NCBI GenBank assembly: GCA_037975125.1
Contig: JAJQOW010000210.1
Location: 90,489 to 154,488 of the forward strand
Direction: 5' to 3'
DNA from: Latrodectus hesperus
Taxonomy: Eukaryota; Arthropoda; Arachnida; Araneae; Theridiidae
DNA: 64,000 nt
In this document: one piece after another, positions 43,230 to 55,900 of the stretch
How the letters are laid out: the number at the start of each line of letters is the position of its first letter
Position numbering within the stretch: position 1 is the stretch's first letter
The notes under the pieces: generated by a model
The model's input: only the letters and a program-made list of their open reading frames with translations
Told to the model about the DNA's origin: nothing
The model's database searches: none
Program-made: the position numbers and the translations under genes

Positions 43230-45053
43230 GTGAAATGCATGGTATTAAAATTTCTAAGTGCAAAATAAGCAACATTATTAATCAGACAGGTAAAAACCGT
43301 CAATCATTATTTTTACATAGAAAGAAGACTCCAAACGAATATCCGAAAAAAGCGAGTACTGTTTCAAATGTTCCTAAAGTGAAATCGCTGGTAACAAGAG
43401 AAAATCCATCAACACAAATCAATTGCAAAGTCTTTAAATACATCTGTATCAACAATAAATAAAATGATAAATCAATATTTACAACTTAAAAAAGCTAAAA
43501 ACATAATGTTCACCAGCTTTTGCCGAGACATGTGGCTCAACGCAAAACATTTTGTAGAATCCTGTATGAAAACCATTTAGCAGGAGATAAATGGAAATAC
43601 ATTGTGACCCTTGATGAAGCATGGGTTTAGCTAAATGACTGCAACAAAAAAGGCCTATTTAATATAGGAAACGAGGAGTAAAAAATGTACAAATTTGGTT
43701 CCATCAATGTAAAGAAATTTTGAGTAAGGGGTTTATGATCCTGGAACCAAGGGGTACACGTACCTTCCTGGGGCTTGAGCAGCCACCAGGCGCGTCGGCA
43801 GGTGGTGGATCGCCGAATGTCCTGTAGGAATGACAGGATAGCCTTGAATATAGAATCAGAGGCCGCGAACCAGTTCCCGTAAATTCTGGTGTTATGCGAT
43901 CCGTGCCTAGGGCTAATTGGCACCGCGGTATTGGTGTCTTAACGGAGCCTCTAGTTGCTTGGCAAATTTCTAGAGTAAATTGCCTTGCCCAGTAACTCAG
44001 GCAATGCTGGGTGGACTTATATTACCTGACCTTATTAATTGTTATCTTGTGGCTGAAAGGACACAAGAAATAACAAACCTTTCTGCATTTGCAGGTGAAG
44101 CCTTTGTAGTAGACCTTGCTGAAAAAGATAAGGGAACTCAGAGGCATTCTTGTAAAGGGGCAGCAATGAATCCTTCACTTGAGGTAGAAATGACCTCCAA
44201 ACCATCTTCTTCTGGTGAAAGTCAGGAACCTATCCCTAGCATGACTGACTTTCTGACCAGATGGGACTGTTTCAGCAAGACCCTATCTGTTGGAAATGTC
44301 ATATGCAAGAGGAAACGGCAGAGCATAGCATTTATGAATGTGAGGCTCTTGCCCTCCCTAGATTAACTTCTTTAGGCATCATCCATACTAGAGAGTTACA
44401 CCTAGATTCCATTAAAGGGTTATCGGACTTTATTAATAAAGTGAGTGACCCGAGCAACTGGAACTAGGAAACATTTGGTTTGGAGTTAAATGGTACAAAA
44501 TGCTGATAAAAGCAGAGGTGAACAATGACATATAAACCCAATTCTAAGAAGAAGAAGAAGGGGTTTATGATAGTAGTAGGTTTCTCCTACAATGGGAAAT
44601 TAAAAATAAAAATAGTAGAAAAAATGTTAAAATCAACTCATCATACTATCAGGAGAAGGTTTTACCTCCAATATTTACAGAAGAAATTGCAGTTCTTTAT
44701 CCCAAAAGCTTTCAAAGAGTGAAACATCAACAAGAGAAAGCTACAAGTCATACTTCGAAAACTACCGCTGCATTCCTTGAAAAAATGAATACTAATGCAA
44801 GTATTGCATATATACCTTTTCAACATATTTCTGTGAAGTCCCTTGACGTTTCACTAATGGACTATTGTGTCTTTGGTCTGTTAAAAAGAGCTCTTTCTAA
44901 ACGCAAACCCACCACGATGGATTGACTCTGGAAAGTAGTGGAAAAGGAATGGAAAGCAATACCCCTGGAAATTTTACGAAAAGCTCTTATAACATGGAAA
45001 TCACGATGCAGACTTATAGTCCAGAAAAAAAGCTATCAGATCGAACATTTATA
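43230..45053 (+). pseudogene. Mariner/Tc1-type transposase in pieces
   Basis: N-terminal HTH part: MHGIKISKCKISNIINQTGK, FLHRKKTPNEYPKKAST, PKVKSLVTRENPSTQ (43235-43462). Core: HLAGDKWKYIVTLDEAW (first Asp, about 43607) followed by a stop. After the LINE-derived insert: ATSHTSKTT at the second-Asp site, where Glu (Q-Q-E-K) takes the place of Asp. Then IPFQHISVKSLDVSLMDYCV (third catalytic Asp, about 44860), LKRALSKRKPTTMD, a stop, and LWKVVEKEWKAIPLEILRKAL to the end. A DNA-cutting DDD enzyme in working copies. The changed second Asp plus three stops rule out activity here. Confidence 0.7.
43740..44557 (+). mobile_element. LINE-derived non-autonomous insert (5' leader joined to 3' end)
   Basis: 818 bases bounded by a 14-base duplication AAGGGGTTTATGAT (43726-43739 and 44558-44571). 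The first 250 bases are GC-rich leader-like sequence. Then comes an open stretch (43980-44260) reading GGLILPDLINCYLVAERT... with Ser/Glu-rich end. It is followed directly by the very C-terminus of a LINE ORF2: DPICWKCHMQEETAEHSIYECEAL (C-x2-C-x7-H-x4-C motif) in another frame. The tail is (AAG)n. Endonuclease, RT and most of RNase H are missing between them. So it is a short derivative that keeps both ends of a LINE, not a simple 5' truncation. Confidence 0.7.
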
Positions 45054-45116
45054 AAAATAGTCTTTACATTTTAAACATTAATTAAACGGCCCCAAAATCG
45101 TTCAAAAAATGTGTTA

Positions 45117-47541
45117 ATCACGTTTCATAAGAGTTGAAACAGCAATTAATTGATTCTTGTATATAACTTGTTATTTGTTTAATAAATTTTGCTGTGATGT
45201 CTCTGATTCTTTTAGACGTTTGCTTTTCAAGTGGTCATCATTGAAGACATATTGCTGTTAAATTTGTCATGACGCCTGATTATTCATATTTGTGAATTTT
45301 AGGCATATACATTGAAAAAAGAGAATCCTCAAATAGAATCCAAATAATATATTACCCATTGATCAATAACTTAAGTCATTAGTCATAACTTAAGTCTAAT
45401 AAACACTAAATGTAAAAGAAATTTTCTATAAAGCTTATATCTAAATGTTTTTTGTAGAAATTATAAGACTGAACATTAAAAAAACAAAGGAATGAAATTT
45501 CATGAACATTTAAACCACCTATTTATTTATATGAATTTATTATGACACGATAATAAATTGACTTTAAACAAAGTCATGTGATTCTAATCAGCATTTTTCG
45601 TAAATTATTAGTAAACATGATGCAATAAGAGATGTTACATATAATGCCACTAGCTGTGCTTAGTCATGAAAAATATGTGAATTTAGTGTCAAAAAAGCAA
45701 CTCTTTACCAGGGAATCATAAATATCAGCATTTCATTCCAATTGCTTAAAGACTTATAAAAATATAAATCATCACATTAGATGACAAATGACTTTTTTGA
45801 GTTTATAAAAACTCAAAAGCAAAATGAGCATTACACAAGTTATCGATAACTATCCATGACATCTGAAACTGAAAATTTTGTAAGTATAAATATTTCGGCT
45901 CTCATCTTTTTGAAGACATTAAATTATATGCGCTGAGCGATAGCAAAAAAGACCATATTTTTTTAGTTGGGATTTTCACAAAAGGCTCGCGAATCTTTTA
46001 AACTTATCCACCACTGTAAGACAAAATGTAATTTTAAATGTCATAATCTTAATTTTTAAATTTTATTCAGGCTGTGTTTCAGAGAAAATATCTTTTATTC
46101 AAAGTGCTGGTATTTTGAAAGAAATGATAAAATAAATAAACACCGTTGTCCTCGCAATTTAAATAAAATTTAGAAGTTAAAATATTATTTTTGAATCCAC
46201 AGTTGATTTCAAATTTTTATTCAAATAACTTCCAAATGCCAGCTGGTCTGCGTTATTTTTAAAGAACTTAAAAATACTAGACTAATTTGATCATTTGTGT
46301 TGATCGTTCCTCAAGATTTTGTTTCGATTATTTATAAATTTTCCTTTTAAAGATATTAACGTAAGTTATTGAAATTTGAAAATTTTGTGATATTCCATTT
46401 GGAACTATGAACTCTCACACACGCAAAGGACACAACTATGATCTCTCACACCGTACTAAAACAAAGTAATATGGAAGCAAATGAGTATTTTTTAGTAAAT
46501 TGTTATTAACTAGACAAATATCATTTGAAGCTGCGAAAAAATAGTTTAGAAAAGAAACAAAAAGTTTCTTATCCCACAAAAAGAATATTTACCCATAAAC
46601 GTTTTTGTATCTCAGAAAAATGCAATAATTTTATTTCAAGACATCCAAGTTCTAACCGTAAACGCTGAATATCATACTAAAATACACTTCAATAAGAACA
46701 AACAAGCAATTTTTACGTTCATTGCTATTAAGTAGACAAATGTCATTAGTGGTTCTGAGTATACCTTAAATTCTAAGTTCTCATAAAAGCACTCTTGACT
46801 TGTAAAATAGATCTTAGAATGTTATTCAAACGAAACCAGATTTGCAAAATGTAATGCGCTGGATTAGCAGGTTGGTGCATCATGTTTATCAGAGAAATGA
46901 CTAAATTTCCACTCATTTTACCATTTACAAAGTTTATTGTGAATAGATGGTTCACTAATTACAGAAATATTAGTCTTTCAATATATTTTTAAAGGACTAT
47001 ATCATATAAAAGTGATGAACATAGTCAATAAACACCTAAAAAAATTTAAGCTTCAGTAAAACTTGAGTAATTGGTTGCTATAAAAAAACGGCTTTTTTTT
47101 TACTATCAACGAAAAGATACAATTTATAGTTAACGATATCTGTGATAATTCAATCCTTTTGTAGAAATATCCAAATGTTTGAATTTCTTATTGAAAAATG
47201 TGTGTGTCTGCGTGTGTGTATGAACTTATGCATGGATGTGTTTATGTACGTACAGAATTTACATATAAAGATTTAAATAAATGGAAATTTTTTGAATACC
47301 ATCACATTATGTTATGTAACAATAAATCTAATTATTATAAGTATTTTTAAGTAAACATATAAGAATGTATTGATTCAGCACACATTTCCACGGTAGATGA
47401 CTTTGAATGTTTTGTCAGAGTATCAATACTTCAATGACATAACTGCGTCAAAATCTGAATACACCAAAAATTCCGTCATAAAAAATATTTCTGATAAAAA
47501 AAAGACAAACAATTGCAGCTTTTGATACTTCAATAAATGCG
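45117..47541. other. AT-rich stretch without recognised features
   Basis: No gene, RNA gene or mobile element could be supported on either strand. Confidence 0.5.
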
Positions 47542-47623
47542 AATTTAGTGTAGCGAATTTATTCGAATGTAATAACAAGTGTAGACTTGTTCTTACATTC
47601 GAATAAATTCGGTACACTAAATT
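47542..47623. repeat. Near-perfect hairpin (39-bp arms, 4-base loop)
   Basis: Left arm 47542-47580 and right arm 47585-47623 are inverse complements with two mismatches; the loop is GTAG. The arms include GAATTTATTCGAATGTAA. No ORF or TIR-type termini accompany it. It could be a foldback transposon remnant, a microRNA-like precursor, or a replication-error palindrome. Confidence 0.85.
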
Positions 47624-50600
47624 AACAAGACGTTATTTTATTTTTAACACATTTATTTTACCAATAATTCTATATTTCTAAGCCAAAAATTAATTGCGCT
47701 CCTTTGTTAGATACTGTTTTGCTGCCTGTCCAATCAACAAAAAGTTGTAAAAACGAAGATTATATGATATATAAAGACTACACAACTGTCAAATTTATGG
47801 GTAAGTTTTTTAAAATTTAAATATCGAAATATTTATGTAAAACATGATACATCTTTACCATATTAATATTTAATTAATACACAAACAGCTATGATTAAAT
47901 AGTATTGCCTTCTGTGAAACCATTCAAGAAACTGGATTATTTATATAATTTCCATTTACAATAAAATGAATGTTGTGCACTACGATGTAATACTTTTTTG
48001 GTTTATACAGGCACTAGCTATAGTTTTAATTTTATTTATTACTCTGTGATAACATTTTGAATTCGTGTGCTAATCCACTAGCTGCTGCGCAGAATTTCAT
48101 AGCGTTAATTATTCAGTTCCCATCTAATTGGAATCAGATATAGAAACAAATATATTTCCAATTGTATGAGATTATTCATTATTGTTCAATATTCATTGGT
48201 TTATTTCATTGTTTATTGCTGATTTTTTTGTAAAGTTAAAGGCGACTGTACAACAATTATTGAATTTTATTGTTAAAAACTCGAATTAGAGTTGATATTC
48301 ATGATTCAGTTTTAACATTTTGTTGCGATTTTGTACTTCTATCAATTAGTTCCTGAAGGTATTATTATAATTGATTCAAAGCTTTTATTTTTCTTTATAA
48401 GGTTTTTGGTGATAAGTTCTGAACTGTTCATGTTATTTGGTAAACTCCACAGTTAAGTTTGACAAATATTCTATTGATTTTTACAAACAAAACTTATTCT
48501 AAAAGACATTAAAAAGAACATAATAACGATATTAATTTTTCATATGAAAATTATTTAAAAAATTCAGTAAAACTTCTTTAATGCTTTAGAGTTTCTGAAA
48601 AATAACCAGCACTACTTTTAGATTTTGATCTTGCTACTGCATATTTTCAAAAAATTTAAAGCAATGAATGAAATTTTAAAACAAAATTAAAACAAGATTG
48701 AAGTTTTTAATCAATTATTTGTATACATCAAATGAACAGAATTCTTACAATTGTTTTTGGATACGATTCTGTGAAATATACATTTTACATACATTGAGCA
48801 AAAATGGAAGATTTGTCTATATTTCATAGATAGGCAAATCGTTAAATTTGAATATTTGTTAATAATGCAAAACAAAATTTGTTATACTGAAAAGAATAAG
48901 CTGTGGTAATGAAAAGAAGTTTGTGTGAGAATAGCATTAAAAAATTGGTTTCTGATCTCAATGTTTTAAAATATTTTTAACACAACTAATAAAGATTTCA
49001 GATAAGTAGATTTTTTCATTATTTATTCAAGTAAAATGATACAATTTTTTCAAGCAAAACTTTTATTTATTTGCAAGTTTTAGGAGCAGTTTATGAGATG
49101 CCAATATTCATCGTTTCATATGCAAACGTTAGACATTGCCAATACTTTATTTACAAACACTATAAAGATTGATGAATTGATGTATTTAATGTCACCATTG
49201 TGTCGCAGTAATATATTAATATACGAAATAAATACAAAGAATATAGGAAACTGCTATAGACATTATGAATTTTGAAATGAATAATGAGAGTTATAAAAAG
49301 TTCAAAGTAAAAAGAATGGGTTGTGAAATTTTAAAGCTTTGTAAATGTTAAGAAATGTAAAGAAAATGTGAAGGTACTTAAAATTCTTTCTTTAAAAAAA
49401 TTGCCAAGAAATTTCTAGAAGCGAGTTTGAATCATATGTTTAAAATCACAAATATAAATGACGAAATATATATAAAGACAACAATTTAAATATACCCAAA
49501 TAGTCTTATGATATTAAACCTAAAAGTTTAATTACAATGTTTTAAAATATAATATGTCACTTTTATCAAAAAAATATTTATTCATTGCAGCTTTGGAAAA
49601 GTACAAAATGTAATCATAACAAAGCTTAGTTTTGGTGAAAAAAATTTTAAAAAAGTGTATAACTATAAAAAAATAAACTTTATGAACCTGCCAAGTATAA
49701 GGTCAAAGGGAGAAATAGTGACTTAAAAATTGAAGACATTTTTTCCACCCAAACAAATCTTGGAAATATTCTTCCAACTTTCCAGAGATTCCTATCAGAA
49801 TCTGAAATTCTTAAATTCTATGCATATCTGTATGTAACAAGTTTTAATTGTTTGAAGTTAGTATTTAAATATTACAGTTTTTTGGCATAGTGGAGCTTTC
49901 CAATCAATATAATCAAACATGTATTGAGTTGTCCATTTATATTTATGATTTGCCCATGTATTTGGGGATTTCTCTTATTTTATTTCTATTATGTATGAGT
50001 TGTTGAATCTCTTTTTCCAATGGAAAAGATACGCTGCTGCAAATGAAGGTTAAAACTGTGTGTGTGTCGCTTTATTAAAAAATATGAATACGTACAAATG
50101 TAATTCAAAAATTTGAAAAAGATAAGATCTCTTTTTAAATTAATTGTTTGTGGTTGCCAGTATATAATGCATTAATTACATTTTGTGATAAATTATATTG
50201 TTTTCTGATAAATTAAAATATTAATATACTTGTGGAATATTCTTACGGCAATGGTTCACAGCAAATTCAGAAATACACAATCAAATAACAAATATTCGCT
50301 TTAGTCAAGAATTGTTTTGGTTAATGACAGCTTATAATTGCTGCTGATTTATCGGGGGGGATGAAAAAATAAACCAGAGCCAAATATTACCTTAATTTTA
50401 GATCATACTTTGAAAAAAAACAGTAATTAGATAATTTCAATAAATATTACAAAAATATGTAATCATACTATTTATTCGAATCATTTTAAATATTTTATTA
50501 ATATTAACAGTGATGAATGAGAACCCGTGGATAAAATGCAAAGGCGACTATTGTCCTTTTAATGGTATAATTATATGGAAGCCATAATTAATCGTGTTTT

Positions 50601-50851
50601 TATTTAAGATATCGACAATGCTTTGTCGCCAATAATAATGAAAATGTCTAATCAGAAACAGAATTTTACATGACGCTGATATTTTCAAATAATTTTACTT
50701 AAAATTTGCATCGTAATCACTATTTAAGATCTCCTGTTTGCTTAAATTTGTGATTATATTTATCACAACTACTTAACTTTTAGAATAAGAATAATTTTAG
50801 AACAATGACAGTTTTTATTTCCCTTCATCTTAATATTGATATTGTTTTCAG
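47624..50851. other. AT-rich stretch without recognised genes
   Basis: No supported feature. A small hairpin (GATTTG...CAAATC) lies near 48809-48840. A 60-codon frame at 49093-49275 has no recognisable content. The stretch would be intron if the candidate exon at 50852 is real. Confidence 0.45.
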
Positions 50852-50917
50852 GTTCAAGGGATTGGGGGTGGATACGATAAGCCCATGGGAACAGTATTAA
50901 GTAAAATACAATCATAA
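50852..50917 (+). CDS. Candidate terminal exon of an unidentified gene
   Basis: A pyrimidine-containing acceptor (TTGATATTGTTTTCAG, AG at 50850-50851) precedes a GC-richer stretch in AT-rich surroundings. In phase 0 it reads VQGIGGGYDKPMGTVLSKIQ plus one Ser and stops at TAA (50915-50917). In phase 2 it reads FKGLGVDTISPWEQY and stops at 50898-50900. AATAAA signals follow at once (50919-50924 and 50932-50937). The arrangement is what a short last exon would look like. I do not recognise the protein, and I found no upstream exon in the window, so this may be chance. Confidence 0.3.
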   Translation, partial: VQGIGGGYDKPMGTVLSKIQS

Positions 50918-50939
50918 CAATAAATTGGTGAAATAAAGT

Positions 50940-51748
50940 GTCATATGTTGTTGTGGCAAATACCAGAAGGTGTAGCGTTGCGACACCATTTCCATAAATC
51001 CAAATATTTCTGAAAAAATCTATAAAAAAGTTTTTATAAAATGGTATAAATATAATTTATCCCCTCCCCAAGAGATTTCTCGTCAAATTTGCCTTCATTT
51101 GTTTTGATTTTATAGTGTTTTCAGTTTTCCCTTTGCTACTGCCAGTTTGAATTTTTGTTGCTTTTTTTTTATATTTTTTTTCTTGCCAGGTTGGGTTTTT
51201 TTCTTGTGTTTATACTTTTTTGTGTCATATATATGATTTTTTAAGTGGCAATAGCATTAGAATCGCTTGACGACGAAAAAAGTCTCAAAGCTCTCCAATA
51301 GAGGATATAACCCACTAATTCCTTTAAAATGGCCAAAAACAATGTGTGGAAAATGAAAATGGCATCACTTTCGTACCAATATCAATCCTTTAATCAATAA
51401 AAAAATATCAGAAAATGAGAAATCTATCGATTTTGTACATAGATGATTTTTTCAAATGCATATATCATGCCCATAAAAACCCAACATTGTAACGATTTAT
51501 TCATTAGTAATTCCTCTAGCATATTGCAGATTCACACGTGATTTGGGACTTGCACGATTCATCAATAGTAGGGTTTCCAAAATAAAATGTTCTGCTTAAT
51601 TAACTTAGGCCTCCATATCTACAATGTAATAAAAACTAGTTAGCTAGATACGTAATAAAATCCGCCAAAGAAATCACCAAACTCAGAATTTAGCATCATG
51701 GATTATATGGCAACTGCGCCTTCTTCTTTTACAAAAATTATAATACCT
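50940..51748. other. AT-rich flank
   Basis: No feature recognised; possible 3' flank of the candidate exon. Confidence 0.45.
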
Positions 51749-51769
51749 ATATATATATATATATATATA
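51749..51769. repeat. Short (TA)n run
   Basis: About 20 bases of TA, left border of the repeat that follows. Confidence 0.9.
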
Positions 51770-52810
51770 CAAGCTGACCCAGCCACGCGTTGCAGTGGCT
51801 GAGTTTTTATAATACATTGAATCAATTTTTTACTAATTCTTGGGTATAATCAAATTAATATTTTCTAAAAAAATTTATAGGTTGATTCATATGAGATTAA
51901 AAATAAAACGTTTCGCAAAAATTTAAAAGTAACAGGTAAAGTATCGAAATTTTGAAATTAAGCATAAATCAACATATACTTTCTGAATTTACATTTTATT
52001 CATCTTATATTAAATTATAGTTTGTAATCAGTGACTTACTCTTATAAAATATACTATACAAATTAAAAACATCTAAAAATAAATTGTTATAAATGAGGTA
52101 GATAACATTGACATAGAACTATTATTTTTTCAATTTTAAATTATTAAAACTAAGAACATTTTCCGCGGTATTATACTGAAATAAAAGAAATTAAAAGAAT
52201 TTATCATTTGAATAAATAAATTAGATCATAATGTACTGCTGAATAAATTAATAATTATCAAATTATAAAATAAAAATAAATAAAAGGCTATCGAGAAATA
52301 CTTACATGTTTTCGATGTGGTATGAAAATTAGTAGAGAAAAACAGTAGTAAATAAAATTTTATTTTACTATTTATAATATTAAAAATATTCAAACTGAAG
52401 AACACTGCACAATAATAACACAATACAAAGTATAATTATGAAAATGATTCACGAAAAATTGTTATAGTATGATTATACATCATGAAAATATATGTAAATT
52501 CTATATTTAACCACGCGCTTGCGCGCGCACGTTAATTTTCTCGAAGATGGTATAATCTAGAAAAATAAACACGTCGCCATCTGCCGAATACCTGTGCAAC
52601 TTAGATGCTAAACTGCCACCTATTATGAACTTACAGAACTAACCATTAAATAAACACTAATGTCGTATAATAAATATTGAGATCAATAAAATTAAGAGAT
52701 AAAAACTGTTCTATCTTTTAAGTTGGACCATATTATAAATGATTAAAAAATTTTATCAAAATCCGTTCAGTAGTTTCGGAGTTTATCGGGAACATACATC
52801 GTGACACAAA

Positions 52811-52812
<2 letters not shown>
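51770..52812. mobile_element. Unclassified interspersed repeat between two (TA)n tracts
   Basis: It begins CAAGCTGACCCAGCCACGCG, a conspicuous GC-rich start, and ends with AAATCCGTTCAGTAGTTTCG GAG... and ACATACATCGTGACAC next to TA repeats. Such ends flanked by TA repeats recur in arthropod genomes as I recall them, but I cannot name the class. The interior is AT-rich with no ORF. A CG-rich patch (GCGCTTGCGCGCGCACG) lies at about 52515. No inverted repeats link the ends. Confidence 0.4.

Positions 52813-52901
<89 letters not shown>
52813..52901. repeat. (TA)n microsatellite
   Basis: About 88 bases of perfect AT. Confidence 0.95.
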
Positions 52902-52903
<2 letters not shown>

Positions 52904-55900
52904 TGTTGCCATGCATAAGCACGTAATTATTATTTCGTAGCACTAGAGCAGTGATTTCGCTCATAGACCGTGTTTCTCTTGAGTATTGTTGATACACAGA
53001 CCTCCATGAAATAGCTCATTTACCAGTATGTTTCCTCTCGCTATAATGTCTAAACCAAAGCAAACTACAATCAATAATCTCAATGAATTTATACACTGAA
53101 GCAAAAAGAGGAATAATATCCATAAGCCTTCATAAAAAAATACTTTAAGACTAAAAATCAGAGAAAAACTTATAAAAAAATTATATGTAACTTAAAAAGT
53201 AATATAAAGAAAAATAATTCGCAAAAAATCTTATTAACTTTTTTAACGCAATATTTAAACATAATTATTTGTTTCATTGAATATTCTATAAAGCAATTCT
53301 GTTAGAAATCAATTTATTTCACAATCCTTGATCCAAAGAGAAGCGACATTCTTGTACAGCAGTATAGAAGAACTGGATTCAAGAGATAGTATTAAGACGA
53401 CTTTTGATTGGTCGTGTGTGCACTCATGTCTGTGACGCAGCAATCATGAACATGAGTATTTTTAATTTTCTTTGACATTCATTAGATGCAAAAAGTAGAG
53501 CTCTGAATGATTTGTTAAAACTACTAGATAGTTTTTAAGTATCGTTTAAGATCAAAGCGACTTTAGAATAGTTTGATTTACATAAAATTTGAGTATCAAA
53601 CATAAATCCTTTTAAATATATCTTTTTATATTGTTCTATTAAAACTGAATGAATTAAAAATAGCATTAGCTTAAAATAACCTAAATGATTCCCAAAATGT
53701 CTGAAAACATTTTAACAAGATGTTTTAAGGTTTTTTTCATTTTTACCTGTTTATAATAACTAGCCTCTTTGTATGATATGAATAATCTAATTTCCATAAT
53801 AGGAATAGCCATCATGGAAAACTTATTCCATTTGCATCTTTAAGTTATTAGGGAAAATTAGAAATAAATCAGCATAAATGGAATGTCATAGGAAAAATAG
53901 ATAAAGTAGAAGACAGCAGTTCGTTATAGCTATGCTTTTCTTTTACATATTACCATCATTCAAAAAATACAAATCATGTTAATATTAATTATTGTAATTT
54001 AGCAAAGGAATCAAATTAATTTTGGTATGTACTTTGTTAAATAAAATGTTTTATATCTGCAATTATTATTGCACTGTGTGCAGTTTCTTGAAGTAATAAA
54101 TGTAAATATTTAGAATTATAAAATAATTTCAGACTTTAGATTATTTTTGTATCATTCCTTCCTATAAGTTACTAAACGAAGCATTTAAAAATGTTTTTAT
54201 TTTCTTCTGCTTGAAATGTTTTAATATATTCTTACAAGTTTTGCTTGAAATGTTTTAATATATTCTTAAAATAAATTTAAAGAGTTTCAAATAGAAACAT
54301 ATTTTTAAGTTAATTTTTCTTTATTTACGAAAAAAATTAATTTTACGTATGAAGTAAGTGTTTTTCATATATAGTTTCTTATGAGACACTTTTAATCGAT
54401 TTGAATTAAAATCCAGCATAATTCACAGTAAGAATATATATAATATATATATATATATACCGTAATTGTTGAATTGCCTGTTTATTACAAATGTGTCTTT
54501 GGATATATTTTAAATGTCGTTATAATGTTATTCTGCTTCCTTTAAAATATTAACATTTTCTAAAGTGGTTTTACCAAGAACTTTTTTAAATATTCTCATA
54601 ATCCGTATCAGAAGAACAATCTTCCTAAAATTAATTTTCCTTAAACTGTAAAACATTCAATTCAATTTAAGTGAATATTCATATAAACTAGTGTTGCAAT
54701 TTTAGGAATATCGGACGACTTATTCGTTGAGAGTAAATTTTTTTTTCTGATAGAGTGGAACTTATCTTTATGTTTAGATTTTACTTTTCTTTCAAGAATA
54801 AGAATGGATTTAACAATATTCAACAAATACTAATTTCTGATGTAAATTCATCAAAGAATACTGGAGATACAAAAATAAAGGGTAGAATTATTTTGATTTT
54901 ATTAAGGAAGCAGCCAAATTATTTTTAAAATTAATGTCTGACTTTTTCAAGAATGTCAATTCTTTTTTACAATGAATATCTATCTTTCACCGCGAATGAC
55001 AATCTTTTTTTTTTTTATCAAAAAATGCCCATTCCTTTCTACAGTTCTGCCATGAACATCCCTGCCAAATGATGGATGTTTCTTAAATGTTATTCAAATA
55101 GGATTAATCCAAGCGATAGGGCTTTTATTTTAAGTAAGCAGTACTGTGTGAAAGATAGTAAATTTTTGTGATTCAATTACTCATAAAATATTGTAATAAT
55201 GGTATAAAATATTAAAAAGAAGTTTAATATTATTGTTCTTTTTTGAAAAAGAAGATATTACATGAGAGTAATTTTGAGACTTTCATCGAGAATATTAAAA
55301 ATAATTATTGGAAATTTGGAGTTAGTTTTTAATCGTTGTATAGCGTCAACATGATGCCTGTACTTCAAGATGTCTTTGTTTTCAAGAACAGTCAACAAGA
55401 GTGTTCTTTGTTGTAGTATTAGCATAATTTACCAAGAAAAACCATACTACGGTAGCTCAGTTGAATTGCTCTTTGAAACTTTGTGATCTTCAAATGTAAC
55501 TATTCAAACAACAAGCTGGTCTAAGTAAACATACTAAAGAGAAGAATTTCTGATAACGTTATTGATGAATGTTCGAGATTAACATCTTCTAACATTCTGT
55601 AGGAAATTATCAGCACCCGCTGCTGAATTTTTTTAAAAACTAACTTCATTCCTTTCTTGCTTAAACATAAAATCAGACTTATTAACCTATATCTTAAAAC
55701 ATTTCAATCTTTAATTAGTATTTATTTCGTTTTTATACATTCTTAAAAGTTTTAACAACTTTTGTCTCATTAGACAATTTAAAATTCATTGTCCTTTCCA
55801 GTTCTTGATTGATTACCAGTCAATCAACATTTCAAAGTATTCTGTTGATGACTAAGCCACAAAGTATCGCCTGGCGCACATTTGGAATCCTCTGAGCAAT

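Larger units (their letters stand above)
43012..45114 (+). mobile_element. Mariner/Tc1-type transposon with TIRs and TA duplication, interrupted by a LINE-derived insert
   Basis: Left TIR 43012-43033 (ACACATTTTTAGAACGATTT...) and right TIR 45093-45114 match with one or two differences. TA flanks both ends (43010-43011, 45115-45116). Without the 818-bp insert and its 14-base duplication the element is about 1.27 kb, the usual mariner size. The transposase covers about 43230-45050 in pieces. Its catalytic Asp blocks are visible or altered. Stops and indels show it is not autonomous. Confidence 0.8.

Noticed and set aside
53330..53450. Short open stretch with less AT-rich composition as an exon
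   Set aside because: Neither a convincing acceptor nor donor frames it, and three phases are about equally open.
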